IMG/VR virus record: IMGVR_UViG_3300023116_000031
Coordinates: 1 to 64,000 of that record
Source of the DNA: a virus
Direction: 5' to 3' (one strand)
DNA length: 64,000 nucleotides
This document shows positions 17,741-24,218 of this stretch, piece by piece (position 1 is the stretch's first letter; each line of letters starts with the position of its first letter). Both the position numbers and the translations under genes were made by a program. The notes beneath the pieces were generated by a model. That model was given only the letters and a program-made list of their open reading frames with translations. It searched no databases and was not told where the DNA came from.

Positions 17741-17768
17741 TTGACACGGGCTCGCAGGGAGCTACCTT
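17741..17768 (+). promoter_or_regulatory. Early sigma70-like promoter
   Basis: TTGACA, 16-base spacer, TACCTT. The unusual GCTACCTTT -10 context recurs at 26512 after TTGACT and a 16-base spacer. Drives the first genes of the small-ORF region. Confidence 0.65.
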
Positions 17769-17807
17769 TTGGATGCTGGGGGGAGTTCCCGGCGGAAAGG
17801 TGATCCC

Positions 17808-17966
17808 ATGACTCTGACTGGTTTCTGTTTCGCGGCTGGAATGGCTGCCCTCGCGGGATGCGTCGCGTCCTATAAACGAGTCCACTGGATCGACTGCATC
17901 GGCATCTCGATCCTGGCTTTCGCCACTGGAGGCCTTCTCGTCATCACATTGGAGCCTGCACACTAA
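17808..17966 (+). CDS. Small two-helix membrane protein (52 aa)
   Basis: ATG at 17808 follows AAAGGTGAT. Two hydrophobic stretches (LTGFCFAAGMAALAGCVA and ISILAFATGGLLVITL) are joined by a short polar loop with a KRVHW turn, so it is a hairpin membrane protein. It is the first gene after the early promoter at 17741; the stop overlaps the next start. Function unknown. Confidence 0.6.
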   Translation: MTLTGFCFAAGMAALAGCVASYKRVHWIDCIGISILAFATGGLLVITLEPAH

Positions 17967-18130
17967 TGCACTTAGAAACAGCACACTATACACCCACCAC
18001 TGAAGAGGCTCTCGAAACCGTTCGAGCTGAACGAGCCTTTTTGATTGAACTCTGCGCCGAGCTGCGGCGAGAGAATGAACGACTCCGAGCCGCTTTGATC
18101 GGTGTCCCTGAAGAGGAGCTTCCTTTCTAA
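17966..18130 (+). CDS. Small acidic helical protein (54 aa)
   Basis: Starts within the stop of the upstream gene (TAATG) and its own stop overlaps the following start (TAATG). A single Glu/Arg-rich amphipathic helix (TEEALETVRAERAFLIELCAE) precedes a GVPEEELPF tail. Compositionally like the short coiled-coil genes at 22072 and 22400. Unknown role. Confidence 0.55.
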   Translation: MHLETAHYTPTTEEALETVRAERAFLIELCAELRRENERLRAALIGVPEEELPF

Positions 18131-18462
18131 TGAACGTCCATGCTTTCCCCATCTCTATTACTCGTCTCGAACTCTACTTTCCCGTTTCGGGCGAGGCTGA
18201 GGAAGTCTTTGCGCGGGAGGCTGCTATCGCGCCAGCCTTGGCTGCGCGTAAAGACGTAGGAGCCTCAGCCATCACTCGTCTGATCTTTACCGAGAACGAG
18301 GCTGTCTCAGCCGCTACGAATGCCATGCACCTGCGGAACCTGAAGGCCGCAGCCAAAGCCTACAACATGGCCTTCTTCTCGAAGTGGGTTTCGGCTGAGG
18401 CTGTGTTCGAGTGCGTGTCGAACTGGGCGCGAGGGGCTGCCTACGAGCTGACGGAGGTTTGA
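18130..18462 (+). CDS. Hypothetical early protein
   Basis: 110 residues, Ala-rich and helical, with no recognised domain (SAITRLIFTENEAVSAATNAMH; LKAAAKAYNMAFFSKW). Start overlaps the upstream stop. Part of a tight early operon; the G+C-rich codon choice is shared with the neighbours to about 24.4 kb. Confidence 0.6.
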   Translation: MNVHAFPISITRLELYFPVSGEAEEVFAREAAIAPALAARKDVGASAITRLIFTENEAVSAATNAMHLRNLKAAAKAYNMAFFSKWVSAEAVFECVSNWARGAAYELTEV

Positions 18463-18463
18463 A

Positions 18464-18640
18464 ATGTCATTGATCGCCTGTGAAGTATGCACCACTGTTC
18501 TAGAGGCCGCGGCTGGCGACACGGTTGTCTGGGATGACCTGAGCCCCCTCTGTGTCGATTGCGCCGATGAGATTCCCCCGTGGGGACGACGCCCAGCTCG
18601 ACTACAGCGGCGTATGGCTCTGAATTATTTTCAGCCCTAG
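18464..18640 (+). CDS. Small zinc-ribbon-like protein (58 aa)
   Basis: ATG at 18464, one base after the upstream stop, with GGAGG just before. Two CxxC knuckles (CEVC and CVDC) about 26 residues apart suggest a bound zinc; the tail is Arg-rich. Plausible nucleic-acid or RNA polymerase binding early protein, by analogy only. Confidence 0.6.
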   Translation: MSLIACEVCTTVLEAAAGDTVVWDDLSPLCVDCADEIPPWGRRPARLQRRMALNYFQP

Positions 18641-18697
18641 CCGGTCCTATCGCACCTACAAAAAATAGTCTAAAACCCCTTTAAAATCAAGGGGTTG
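18624..18697. repeat. Intergenic repeat module, copy 1
   Basis: About 74 bases shared with 21746-21818. It contains a 8-bp stem AACCCCTT / AAGGGGTT (18675-18697) and ends in AAAATCAAGGGGTTGCGGC, an inverted match to 17677-17695 and 26363-26381. It sits between the end of one early gene set and the next promoter; the hairpin may terminate transcription, though no T-run follows. Confidence 0.7.
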
Positions 18698-18712
18698 CGG
18701 CGGCGCAAATAT

Positions 18713-18740
18713 TTGATTTCTGACCCATCTGGGCTATAAT
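18713..18740 (+). promoter_or_regulatory. Early sigma70-like promoter
   Basis: TTTGAT, 16-base spacer, perfect TATAAT followed by ATGGGTG. The -35 match is moderate. Leads to the gene at 18771 through a purine-rich leader with GAGGAG. Confidence 0.65.
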
Positions 18741-18770
18741 ATGGGTGTAGTGAGTGAGGAGAAAAGAGAG

Positions 18771-18887
18771 ATGATCGAAACCCAAGCCCGAGTCCCCTTC
18801 CTTGAGGGTCACGTCGAAACCTTCCAATTTGAGATGATCGCCGTCGCTGTCGCGATCTTCCTCGCTCCCGTTTTCACCCTTCTCTAA
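18771..18887 (+). CDS. Very small membrane peptide (38 aa)
   Basis: ATG at 18771 after GAGGAGAAAAGAGAG. Polar first half, then a hydrophobic C-terminal helix (EMIAVAVAIFLAPVFTLL). Placed directly after a good promoter, which favours real expression. Function unknown. Confidence 0.5.
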   Translation: MIETQARVPFLEGHVETFQFEMIAVAVAIFLAPVFTLL

Positions 18888-18898
18888 AGGAAACCCAA

Positions 18899-19171
18899 AT
18901 GCCCAAAGCAATCACCGTATCTACCTTCAATCGCGAAGCTGGCGAGCTGAAATGGGAGTGTTCGTCGGTCGTCAGACCCAGCGATCTCTTTCGCCCGTGG
19001 GAACCCGAGAACATGGTCTCGGCGGCTACGAACTCGTTCGGAACCAGCGTCCTCATCAATGTCGATTCGGTCGAAACCTCGATGATGGCGAAACTGTCGC
19101 TCGAAGAAGCCATCGCGCTTCGCAAGGAACTCAACAAGGCGATCAACGCCGTCCGAAAGGAACTCAACTAA
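18899..19171 (+). CDS. Hypothetical early protein
   Basis: 90 residues; AAAGGAAACCCAA precedes the ATG. A beta-rich first half (ITVSTFNREAGELKWECSS; SVLINVDSVETS) and a C-terminal helix (LEEAIALRKELNKAINAV). No recognised family. Two bases separate it from the next gene. Confidence 0.6.
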   Translation: MPKAITVSTFNREAGELKWECSSVVRPSDLFRPWEPENMVSAATNSFGTSVLINVDSVETSMMAKLSLEEAIALRKELNKAINAVRKELN

Positions 19172-19172
19172 C

Positions 19173-19514
19173 ATGATGAAAGAAGAAATCCTCGGTCGCC
19201 TCGCGGTCCTGATCGGTCGTATTGACGAGAAGCTCGTCGCCTATTACGCGAAAACCTATGACTTCGTTGAGCCGCCCGAGCTGCGGGTCCGTCTGGGGCG
19301 CCGCTACGCCAAGATCGTGCGGACCGGTGCTGGGCGTGGCGAATCGGTCTACTTCTTCGTAGACCTCGACAACGGCGACCTGCTGAAGGCTGCGTCCTAC
19401 AAGGCCCCTGCGAAGGGCGCTCGGGCCTCGCTGTTCGACGACGATCTGGGCATCTCTGCTGTGGGCCCGCACGGTGCGGGCTACGCTGGTGTCAACTACG
19501 ATGGAGCATGGTGA
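19173..19514 (+). CDS. Hypothetical early protein
   Basis: 113 residues, alpha plus beta, basic centre (ELRVRLGRRYAKIVRTGAGRG), then VYFFVDLDNGDLLKAASYKAP, a strand-turn-strand pattern seen in small nucleic-acid-binding folds. No family recognised. Stop overlaps the following start. Confidence 0.6.
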   Translation: MMKEEILGRLAVLIGRIDEKLVAYYAKTYDFVEPPELRVRLGRRYAKIVRTGAGRGESVYFFVDLDNGDLLKAASYKAPAKGARASLFDDDLGISAVGPHGAGYAGVNYDGAW

Positions 19515-19696
19515 TGGGTGAGTATGATGAAATGACGGCTGAAGAGCTGCTGGCTGAGATTCGGCTCGTTCAAGGCATTCTGGAGTTCGAGACGGGTTTC
19601 GCGGCTGAGACGATGGAAGCCTTCTCGGAGGTTCTGGGCGAGCTGATCGAAGCACATCGGCTGAGGGCTGCTGGCGAGACGGCAGAGGGGTTCTGA
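19514..19696 (+). CDS. Small acidic helical protein
   Basis: 60 residues from the ATG at 19514, inside the upstream stop (TGATG); an in-frame ATG at 19508 is an alternative. Glu-rich amphipathic helices (MTAEELLAEIRLVQGILEFE) and no other feature. Last gene before a 270-base non-coding stretch. Confidence 0.55.
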   Translation: MGEYDEMTAEELLAEIRLVQGILEFETGFAAETMEAFSEVLGELIEAHRLRAAGETAEGF

Positions 19697-19965
19697 CGGC
19701 TTTCGGTATACTTGTTAGTCGTAGCGCGCTCTGCGCGCGTAGAACGGCTTTCGGCAGTATATTGTTATAATACCGCCTGGGACTCCTAGCCGCTAGACCC
19801 CCCCAATACAATGGGGGAGAGGGTTAGCGTGAATGCCGGAATCAAAATTTTTTCCGGCACCCCAGCACACCCCCAGACCTTTACGCGCGCTGCGCGCGCT
19901 ACATTAACGAAGTTCCTTACCTTACCCTTCACCTTCCCACCTTCCCACAAAGGAAACACATCGTT
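19697..19965. other. Non-coding stretch with GC palindromes and a promoter
   Basis: About 270 bases without a credible gene. It contains two copies of the GTAGCGCGC...GCGCGCGTA palindrome family (19721-19742 and, inverted, 19882-19902), a CCCCCC-AATACAAT-GGGGGA hairpin near 19798 and an extended -10 promoter at 19763. A SD and start at 19966 follow. Confidence 0.6.
19763..19771 (+). promoter_or_regulatory. Extended -10 promoter (TGTTATAAT)
   Basis: TG-N-TATAAT, a perfect extended -10, with no clear -35 box. Faces the gene at 19966; the leader between would be about 190 bases and holds one palindrome. Confidence 0.5.
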
Positions 19966-20145
19966 ATGAACGAACTGAAAGCATACAAGCAAGCTCTCCA
20001 CCTCGCGCTCAAGACGCTCGCTGAGACTGAACTGGCTCCCACCGAGGCTCTGCTCGACCTTGAACAGGCTGTCGCGTTTCTCGAATACAAATATAATTTT
20101 ACCTCGGAAAATTTCTGCGGTAGTCTTTCGTCGGAAGACTTCTGA
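19966..20145 (+). CDS. Small hypothetical protein (59 aa)
   Basis: ATG at 19966 after AAAGGAAACACATCGTT. Helical first half (ELKAYKQALHLALKTLAE) and a Ser/Asp/Glu-rich end. No family. Three bases before the next gene. Confidence 0.55.
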   Translation: MNELKAYKQALHLALKTLAETELAPTEALLDLEQAVAFLEYKYNFTSENFCGSLSSEDF

Positions 20146-20148
20146 AAA

Positions 20149-20481
20149 ATGGCAAAACGAAAGATGTGGAAAGAGGGCTCGAAGGAATACTCCCTTCACG
20201 AGTCGGGATCGCTCGCGATTACGGTAAAGCTGAAGAGCATCAACTCTGCTCTGATGGTTATCGTAAATACGGCTACGAACCCTCCGCAATATGATAGTGG
20301 AGCATGGTGGCCACTTCGGCTCGATGGCGGATTTTCAGCGGAGCCTGTCGAGTTTGGCTACACCCCCGGAGAGCCTGGCTCTGCATGGCCGTGGAATTGT
20401 CTGTCAGAGGAAGACGAGGCTTTGGTTGACGATCTGGTGACAGAGGTTGGTTGCATGTTGTTTGATCATCAAAGGAGTTGA
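20149..20481 (+). CDS. Hypothetical early protein
   Basis: 110 residues. A beta-rich pattern with SGSLAITVKLKSINSALMVIV, then PWNCLSEEDEALVDDLV, an acidic helix. Trp-rich middle. Nothing recognised. Follows closely on the upstream gene and precedes a small membrane peptide. Confidence 0.6.
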   Translation: MAKRKMWKEGSKEYSLHESGSLAITVKLKSINSALMVIVNTATNPPQYDSGAWWPLRLDGGFSAEPVEFGYTPGEPGSAWPWNCLSEEDEALVDDLVTEVGCMLFDHQRS

Positions 20482-20487
20482 TTGAGA

Positions 20488-20613
20488 ATGGACCTTTACA
20501 TTTTTCTTGGTGTTGTTTCGTGGTTTGTTCTTTCACTTGTCTTCGGTGTTTTCATCGGTGGGCTTTTGAAAAGAAATTCTGATTACTATGATGTAGTAGG
20601 AGAGGAGGAGTGA
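20488..20613 (+). CDS. Small membrane peptide (41 aa)
   Basis: ATG at 20488 with AAAGGAG upstream. One long hydrophobic helix (LYIFLGVVSWFVLSLVFGVF) followed by KRNSDYYDVVGEEE, an inside-positive then acidic tail. Stop overlaps the next start (GTGATGG). Unknown role. Confidence 0.55.
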   Translation: MDLYIFLGVVSWFVLSLVFGVFIGGLLKRNSDYYDVVGEEE

Positions 20614-20852
20614 TGGCTATGGGCGAGAAACGAAGGTTTTCTGTGGTGTGGAGAGAATATCGAGATTGCGAAGCGGTGATCGAAGCAGACTCGATCGAGG
20701 AAGCGGAGGCAATGATTGTCGATGATGATGGCGACTTGGTGTCCGCAGCCGAGATGGAATCTGTGGTGGAGGAGCTGTGGCGCAGCGATCTGTTCGTTGA
20801 GTCTGGTTCAGAGTTTCTCGATGAGATTGTGGAGGAGGATGACGATGAGTGA
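20613..20852 (+). CDS. Hypothetical acidic protein
   Basis: About 79 residues from the ATG at 20613 inside the upstream stop region, preceded by GGAGAGGAGGAG. The first half is beta (RRFSVVWREYRDCEAVIEADSIEEA), typical of small alpha/beta 'IEADSxEEA' proteins seen in phages and bacteria. The second half is strongly acidic, ending EEDDDE. Could mimic nucleic acid; speculative. Confidence 0.6.
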   Translation: MAMGEKRRFSVVWREYRDCEAVIEADSIEEAEAMIVDDDGDLVSAAEMESVVEELWRSDLFVESGSEFLDEIVEEDDDE

Positions 20853-21039
20853 CAGCAGGCTCGAAATCTTTGAAGAACTGGCTGATCATGCAGAATCTCT
20901 GGAGGAGGTTCTGGTTCGCATGTGCGAGCTGGTCTCGGACCTGGAGATGAGCATCAACGAGGATGAGAGGCTTCGCTCGGAAAGTCGATTGTTTGAGTTT
21001 GCGAGTGAGGCTGCAAGGATGGTTCAGGAGGGTCGATAG
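20845..21039 (+). CDS. Small helical acidic protein (64 aa)
   Basis: ATG at 20845 overlaps the end of the preceding gene. Entirely helical with heptad spacing (RLEIFEELADHAESLEEVL; LVSDLEMSINEDERL). No motif recognised. Confidence 0.55.
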   Translation: MSDSRLEIFEELADHAESLEEVLVRMCELVSDLEMSINEDERLRSESRLFEFASEAARMVQEGR

Positions 21040-21041
21040 CG

Positions 21042-21149
21042 ATGGAAAATGAAGTGGTCAAAGAAATCTTGGCTCCGTTGGAGGAGGCTCTCGATCAGGT
21101 GCGTTCGGACCTTTTGAGGTTGTTTGCAAAGATGTTTGAGGAGGACTGA
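21042..21149 (+). CDS. Very small helical peptide (35 aa)
   Basis: ATG at 21042, two bases after the upstream stop. A single amphipathic helix (VVKEILAPLEEALDQVRSDL). Kept because spacing and codon usage match the flanking operon; otherwise weak. Confidence 0.4.
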   Translation: MENEVVKEILAPLEEALDQVRSDLLRLFAKMFEED

Positions 21150-21154
21150 GAAAA

Positions 21155-21703
21155 ATGGCGGCAGGGCGTCGATACCATAGGGCGGTTGGATACTGCGAAA
21201 ATAGTGACTGTGTGCAGAAGCATCGCGGAGTGTTTCTTCTGAACAATCCGGGGGAGTTCTATTGCCCGAGTTGTCGAGAGGAGGGGTTCGTCGAATCGGA
21301 GGAAGGAAGTTTCTCTGGCAATCCAGAGATGTTCAACGAGGTTCGTGTTGAGTTTGATTTTGCTCCTGCGGATCGAACCTATTCAGCCACAGCCATTGTT
21401 CGTGATGAGAGCTTGGGTGATGTGAACCAGCATGGCATTCCGCATGGCGTCTATGTTATTCGATCGCCTTTGGTCAAGACGCATGTTCGCGCATTGAAGG
21501 TGGCTGAGTCGGTGCTTTCTACTCTGAGCGTCTATGGCGGGCTGGACGAGAAGAGCGAGCTGCCGAGGTCGAGCGAGGTTCTGCTGAGCTTCGATAAGCC
21601 GAGGGCTGAGTTTGCCAAGGATCTCGTTCGGCTAGCCGAGAGCTGGGAGGCTGGGCCGAAGGCCAACATCGAAGCGGAGCCGTTCCTTCCCCGAGGGAAG
21701 TGA
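21155..21703 (+). CDS. Zinc-finger-containing hypothetical protein
   Basis: 182 residues. N-terminal CENSDC and CPSC pairs (about residues 14-40) form a likely four-Cys zinc ribbon. The rest has strands (NEVRVEFDFAP; RTYSATAIVRDES) and a helical end. The zinc ribbon on an early protein suggests nucleic-acid or transcription-machinery contact, by analogy. GAGGAGGACTGAG precedes the ATG. It ends 43 bases before repeat module copy 2. Confidence 0.6.
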   Translation: MAAGRRYHRAVGYCENSDCVQKHRGVFLLNNPGEFYCPSCREEGFVESEEGSFSGNPEMFNEVRVEFDFAPADRTYSATAIVRDESLGDVNQHGIPHGVYVIRSPLVKTHVRALKVAESVLSTLSVYGGLDEKSELPRSSEVLLSFDKPRAEFAKDLVRLAESWEAGPKANIEAEPFLPRGK

Positions 21704-21745
21704 AACCGAAAAAACGTAGCGAAAACAGGGAGTTAGCCGGTTCAA

Positions 21746-21818
21746 ACTATTTTTCGCCCTCGCCGGTTCTACGGGGTCCACAAAAAATAGTCTAAAACCC
21801 CTTTAAAATCAAGGGGTT
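21746..21818. repeat. Intergenic repeat module, copy 2
   Basis: Same plan as 18624-18697: ACTATTTTT...AAAAAATAGT arms, then the AACCCCTT / AAGGGGTT stem (21796-21818), then a promoter. CACAAAAAATAGTCTAAAAC and the stem are identical in both copies. Confidence 0.75.
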
Positions 21819-21834
21819 CCCGAGGGGACAAGGC

Positions 21835-21863
21835 TTTACTTTTTGGCTGAACTGTCCGATAAT
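21835..21863 (+). promoter_or_regulatory. Early sigma70-like promoter
   Basis: TTTACT, 17-base spacer, GATAAT, then ATAAGTGTAGTGAG, which matches the ATGGGTGTAGTGAG downstream of the promoter at 18735. Serves the gene set starting at 21897. Confidence 0.65.
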
Positions 21864-21896
21864 ATAAGTGTAGTGAGAAAAAAGGAGTTCCCGAGA

Positions 21897-22079
21897 ATGG
21901 TTGACGGTTGGATTGCGTTCTACAAAGGAAAGAGCGTCGAGATTCCGCGCGACGATAGCTTGCCCGATCTTTGGGCAGTCAAGCTCCGCGCGATCGAGTT
22001 GCTGAACGTGCCCAAGTCTGGGCGAGGGCTGCTGGCCATTGCTCCGGCCTACAACGAGGAGAACACTGAGAATGAGTGA
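21897..22079 (+). CDS. Hypothetical early protein, paralogue A1
   Basis: 60 residues from the ATG at 21897 (AAAGGAG upstream). GWIAFYKGKSVEI and LLAIAPAYNEENTENE are shared with the gene at 22212, so A1-B1 and A2-B2 arose by duplication. Small beta-strand protein; no known family. Overlaps the next gene. Confidence 0.65.
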   Translation: MVDGWIAFYKGKSVEIPRDDSLPDLWAVKLRAIELLNVPKSGRGLLAIAPAYNEENTENE

Positions 22080-22209
22080 AGAGCTGGAAGAGTTGAAACG
22101 AACCGTCGAGGCTCTTCGTGAAGAGCGCGAGTGGCTTCTGAATGAGCTTGCTCGTTTCGTAAACTGGTGTGCCAAGAATCATGGTGCCTGCAACAGTGAG
22201 GAAAACTGA
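22072..22209 (+). CDS. Small coiled-coil protein, paralogue B1 (45 aa)
   Basis: ATG at 22072 overlaps the end of A1. Glu/Arg heptads (EELEELKRTVEALREEREWL) then a short Cys-containing end. Matches the beginning of the longer protein at 22400. Confidence 0.6.
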   Translation: MSEELEELKRTVEALREEREWLLNELARFVNWCAKNHGACNSEEN

Positions 22210-22211
22210 GA

Positions 22212-22397
22212 ATGAGTGATGGATGGAAAATGGAAGGATGGATCGCAATTTATAAGGGAAAGCGGATCGAGATTCGCTTGGACGAAACCGATAGTCTCTG
22301 GGGCGCGGAGCAGATTGCCATCGAGCGGCTTAGGGTTCCGAAGAGTAAACGAGGTCTGCTGGCAATCGCTCCCGGCTACAGTGAGGAGAACGGCTGA
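22212..22397 (+). CDS. Hypothetical early protein, paralogue A2
   Basis: 61 residues, ATG at 22212. GWIAIYKGKRIEI and KRGLLAIAPGYSEENG align with A1 at 21897; WAVKLRAIELLNVPKS corresponds to WGAEQIAIERLRVPKS. The second copy of a tandem two-gene duplication. Confidence 0.65.
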   Translation: MSDGWKMEGWIAIYKGKRIEIRLDETDSLWGAEQIAIERLRVPKSKRGLLAIAPGYSEENG

Positions 22398-22399
22398 GA

Positions 22400-22801
22400 A
22401 TGATTGAAGAACTGAAAGGAATCGTCAAGGATCTTCGCGAAGAACGCGAGCGGATTCTGGGTGTGCTTGATCGTTTTGCGATGCCTGCGGGCAGGGGAAA
22501 GAGGAAAACTGAAATGAGTGATGATGTGATTTTTCTGAATAGTGTCGGATCTGCTTTGGTTCGTTCGACGCTTCACGTTTACCCCGTCGAACCCAATGGG
22601 CATGTGATCTTCGATCCTTGTCTCGGCACTCCTTTGGAGAACTGCGAGGCTGAGTGGGTCAATGCGCTCGACGAGACTGACTGGAGCCTGATCGCTGACG
22701 CTGCGTATCTCACTGAAGGTGAGGTTGCGTTTGCCAAAAAGCTCGCGCGCGAGTGGAATGACGAGCCGCTGTTTGCGGCTGATCCTCGCGGAAATGACTG
22801 A
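22400..22801 (+). CDS. Coiled-coil B2 fused to a hypothetical domain
   Basis: 133 residues. Residues 1-38 (MIEELKGIVKDLREERERI) correspond to B1, whereas the rest (from MSDDVIFLN) is a different globular domain. Where B1 ends GAG GAA AAC TGA, the same bases here (22501-22512) are read in another frame, so the stop is bypassed. An internal ATG at 22514 with GAGGAAAACT upstream could still start the second domain alone. Looks like a frameshift fusion. Confidence 0.55.
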   Translation: MIEELKGIVKDLREERERILGVLDRFAMPAGRGKRKTEMSDDVIFLNSVGSALVRSTLHVYPVEPNGHVIFDPCLGTPLENCEAEWVNALDETDWSLIADAAYLTEGEVAFAKKLAREWNDEPLFAADPRGND

Positions 22802-22808
22802 GGGAGAA

Positions 22809-23027
22809 ATGAAAGTTCGATTGATCGGCAAATCGAGACACGGCAAAAACCGTGTTCGTGAACATGGCGAGTTGTGGAATGTCGAAGCAGAGTGCGCGAC
22901 ATTGATTGCTCGACCGGGAGCAAATGGTCCATTTCTGTTTCTGCGACCAGCAAACGGTTCCGATGATATGCGGTGGGTTGCAGAAAACAACGATCCCAAC
23001 TTCAACCTTGAGTTTGTGGAGGATTGA
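22809..23027 (+). CDS. Hypothetical early protein (72 aa)
   Basis: ATG at 22809 after GAGGGAGAA. Beta-rich, basic N-terminus (KVRLIGKSRHGKNRVREHG), then ATLIARPGANGPFLFLRPA and an acidic end. May be a small OB/SH3-like barrel; not assignable. Confidence 0.6.
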   Translation: MKVRLIGKSRHGKNRVREHGELWNVEAECATLIARPGANGPFLFLRPANGSDDMRWVAENNDPNFNLEFVED

Positions 23028-23030
23028 GAG

Positions 23031-23276
23031 ATGGACATTCCCAACTGGACTGCGACGTGTCCCGAGAACGAGACGGTTCACGCGAAGATCGAGCGAGAAC
23101 TGCGCGCGAACGTCTACGACGACCTGACTCTGGGTCGAGCGATCGGGTTCGCGTTCTACAAGCTGGGTTATCAGAAGTGGCGCGCTGCTCCGTTCGCTGA
23201 GTGGGTGATACGGAATCTGGAAACGAAGGAACAGTGGGCTGCTCGAATGGGCAGAATTATGGAAGGTAAGGGATGA
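23031..23276 (+). CDS. Hypothetical early protein (81 aa)
   Basis: Starts with MDIPNWTATCPENE, mixed helical (LGRAIGFAFYKLGYQKW). No family. Its stop overlaps the start of the phosphatase-like gene (GGATGAGG), so the two are coupled. Confidence 0.6.
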   Translation: MDIPNWTATCPENETVHAKIERELRANVYDDLTLGRAIGFAFYKLGYQKWRAAPFAEWVIRNLETKEQWAARMGRIMEGKG

Positions 23277-23740
23277 GGACGATCGACGTTTACAATCGAG
23301 AGCAGTTTCGGATGCTCGTGCCCGATCCCGATATGTGCGTGATTTCCTGCCAGACTCCTCCGACGACGTGGGGAGAGGGGACTCTTTCCGAGATCCCGAA
23401 TGGCTGGGGTGATACTCTGGTTCTGGAGTTTCACGACGTGCTTCAACAGTCTTCCCCGGAGATGGTGGTCTTCGATGCGAAGATGGCAGATCGGGTTGTC
23501 GATTTCGTTGAGAAGGGAGGTCGCCGGTTCGTGGTTCACTGCGATGCTGGTCAATCTCGATCGGTGGCAATCGGTCTGTGGTTGAGTCAGTATCACGATT
23601 ACGACGAGGAGACTCCGATGCGTCTCCACGCTGCTCCGCATATGGGTGGCTACAACTCGACGGTTCTGCGTGAGCTTCGGCAAGCAGAGAATCGTTACTG
23701 GTATGGTGAAGACTATACCGTTCCAACAGAAGAGGATTGA
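23273..23740 (+). CDS. Tyrosine / dual-specificity phosphatase-like protein
   Basis: 155 residues with the PTP-loop signature HCDAGQSRS (Cys90, Arg96), the C-x5-R of Cys-based phosphatases, preceded by a strand (RRFVVHC) and an amphipathic helix as in that fold. It is as short as the smallest dual-specificity enzymes. The general acid would lie upstream, and LEFHDVLQQ (about 51-59) is a candidate. May dephosphorylate host proteins or nucleotide/RNA 5' ends. It overlaps its upstream neighbour by four bases in an otherwise unknown early cluster. Confidence 0.7.
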   Translation: MRTIDVYNREQFRMLVPDPDMCVISCQTPPTTWGEGTLSEIPNGWGDTLVLEFHDVLQQSSPEMVVFDAKMADRVVDFVEKGGRRFVVHCDAGQSRSVAIGLWLSQYHDYDEETPMRLHAAPHMGGYNSTVLRELRQAENRYWYGEDYTVPTEED

Positions 23741-23743
23741 GAA

Positions 23744-24049
23744 ATGATTTCAGTACGTTCAAATGAATTTCCGAATCGAGGCGAGGTGAGTAATGTTCGG
23801 TTCACGTTCGACAACGGGCACTCTGTTTCACTCGGCGTGTCTGCTTTTCACTACTGCTCTCCGCGCACGCAGCAGGGATTGAACCCTGAGCGTGAAGGCG
23901 TGGAGCTTGCGGTCATTCTGGAAAGCGGAGGATGGGGTACGCGCGAAGCGGTCTACGAGGTTCTGGGATATGATCCCGGTGACGATGTAGCCGCGAATCT
24001 CACGGCTGACGAGGTTGCGCGAATGATCGCGCACGTTCAGAGTTGGTGA
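23744..24049 (+). CDS. Hypothetical early protein
   Basis: 101 residues, three bases after the phosphatase-like gene. Begins with strands (RGEVSNVRFTFDNGHSVSLGV) and ends helical (LTADEVARMIAHVQSW). The FTFDNGxxxSL pattern is common in small phage proteins of unknown role. Confidence 0.6.
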   Translation: MISVRSNEFPNRGEVSNVRFTFDNGHSVSLGVSAFHYCSPRTQQGLNPEREGVELAVILESGGWGTREAVYEVLGYDPGDDVAANLTADEVARMIAHVQSW

Positions 24050-24053
24050 TCAG

Positions 24054-24218
24054 ATGAAGCTCACGAGCAACACGACCAATGACACAATCAAGGCGATCAA
24101 GCGTGCTGCTCGTGAGCTTCACAAGGATATGCCGGCTGGTGGTCGGCACGGAACGAAAAAGGGCAAGCGTGGCTATACTCGCAAGCCCAAACACAAGAAG
24201 GTAAATGATGAGCGATAA
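24054..24218 (+). CDS. Small basic protein (54 aa)
   Basis: ATG at 24054. N-terminal helix with KRAARELHKDMPAGGRHG, then a Lys/Arg/Gly-rich tail (KKGKRGYTRKPKHKK). Likely nucleic-acid binding by charge alone. Overlaps the next start. Confidence 0.55.
   Translation: MKLTSNTTNDTIKAIKRAARELHKDMPAGGRHGTKKGKRGYTRKPKHKKVNDER

Larger units (their letters stand above)
17385..17807. other. Non-coding control region between late (-) and early (+) units
   Basis: About 420 bases with no credible gene. It holds, in order: the minus-strand late promoter, a 21-bp direct repeat, a GC palindrome, two hairpins (AAGGGCG/CGCCCTT at 17630-17649 and CTGCGG/CCGCAG at 17653-17671), the CAACCCCTTGATTTT element at 17681, the TGAC-N5-GTCA site at 17717 and the promoter at 17741. 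GCCCG...TGTCAAGGG at 17619 is an inverted copy of CCCCTTGACACGGGC at 17738. Confidence 0.6.

Noticed and set aside
19164-19811. 215-residue minus-strand ORF
   Set aside because: Antisense to two early genes and to a palindrome-rich gap; Pro/Arg/Ser-rich, typical of a G+C-rich shadow.
22710-23762. 350-residue minus-strand ORF
   Set aside because: Runs across several plus-strand genes, including the phosphatase-like one, and is low complexity.
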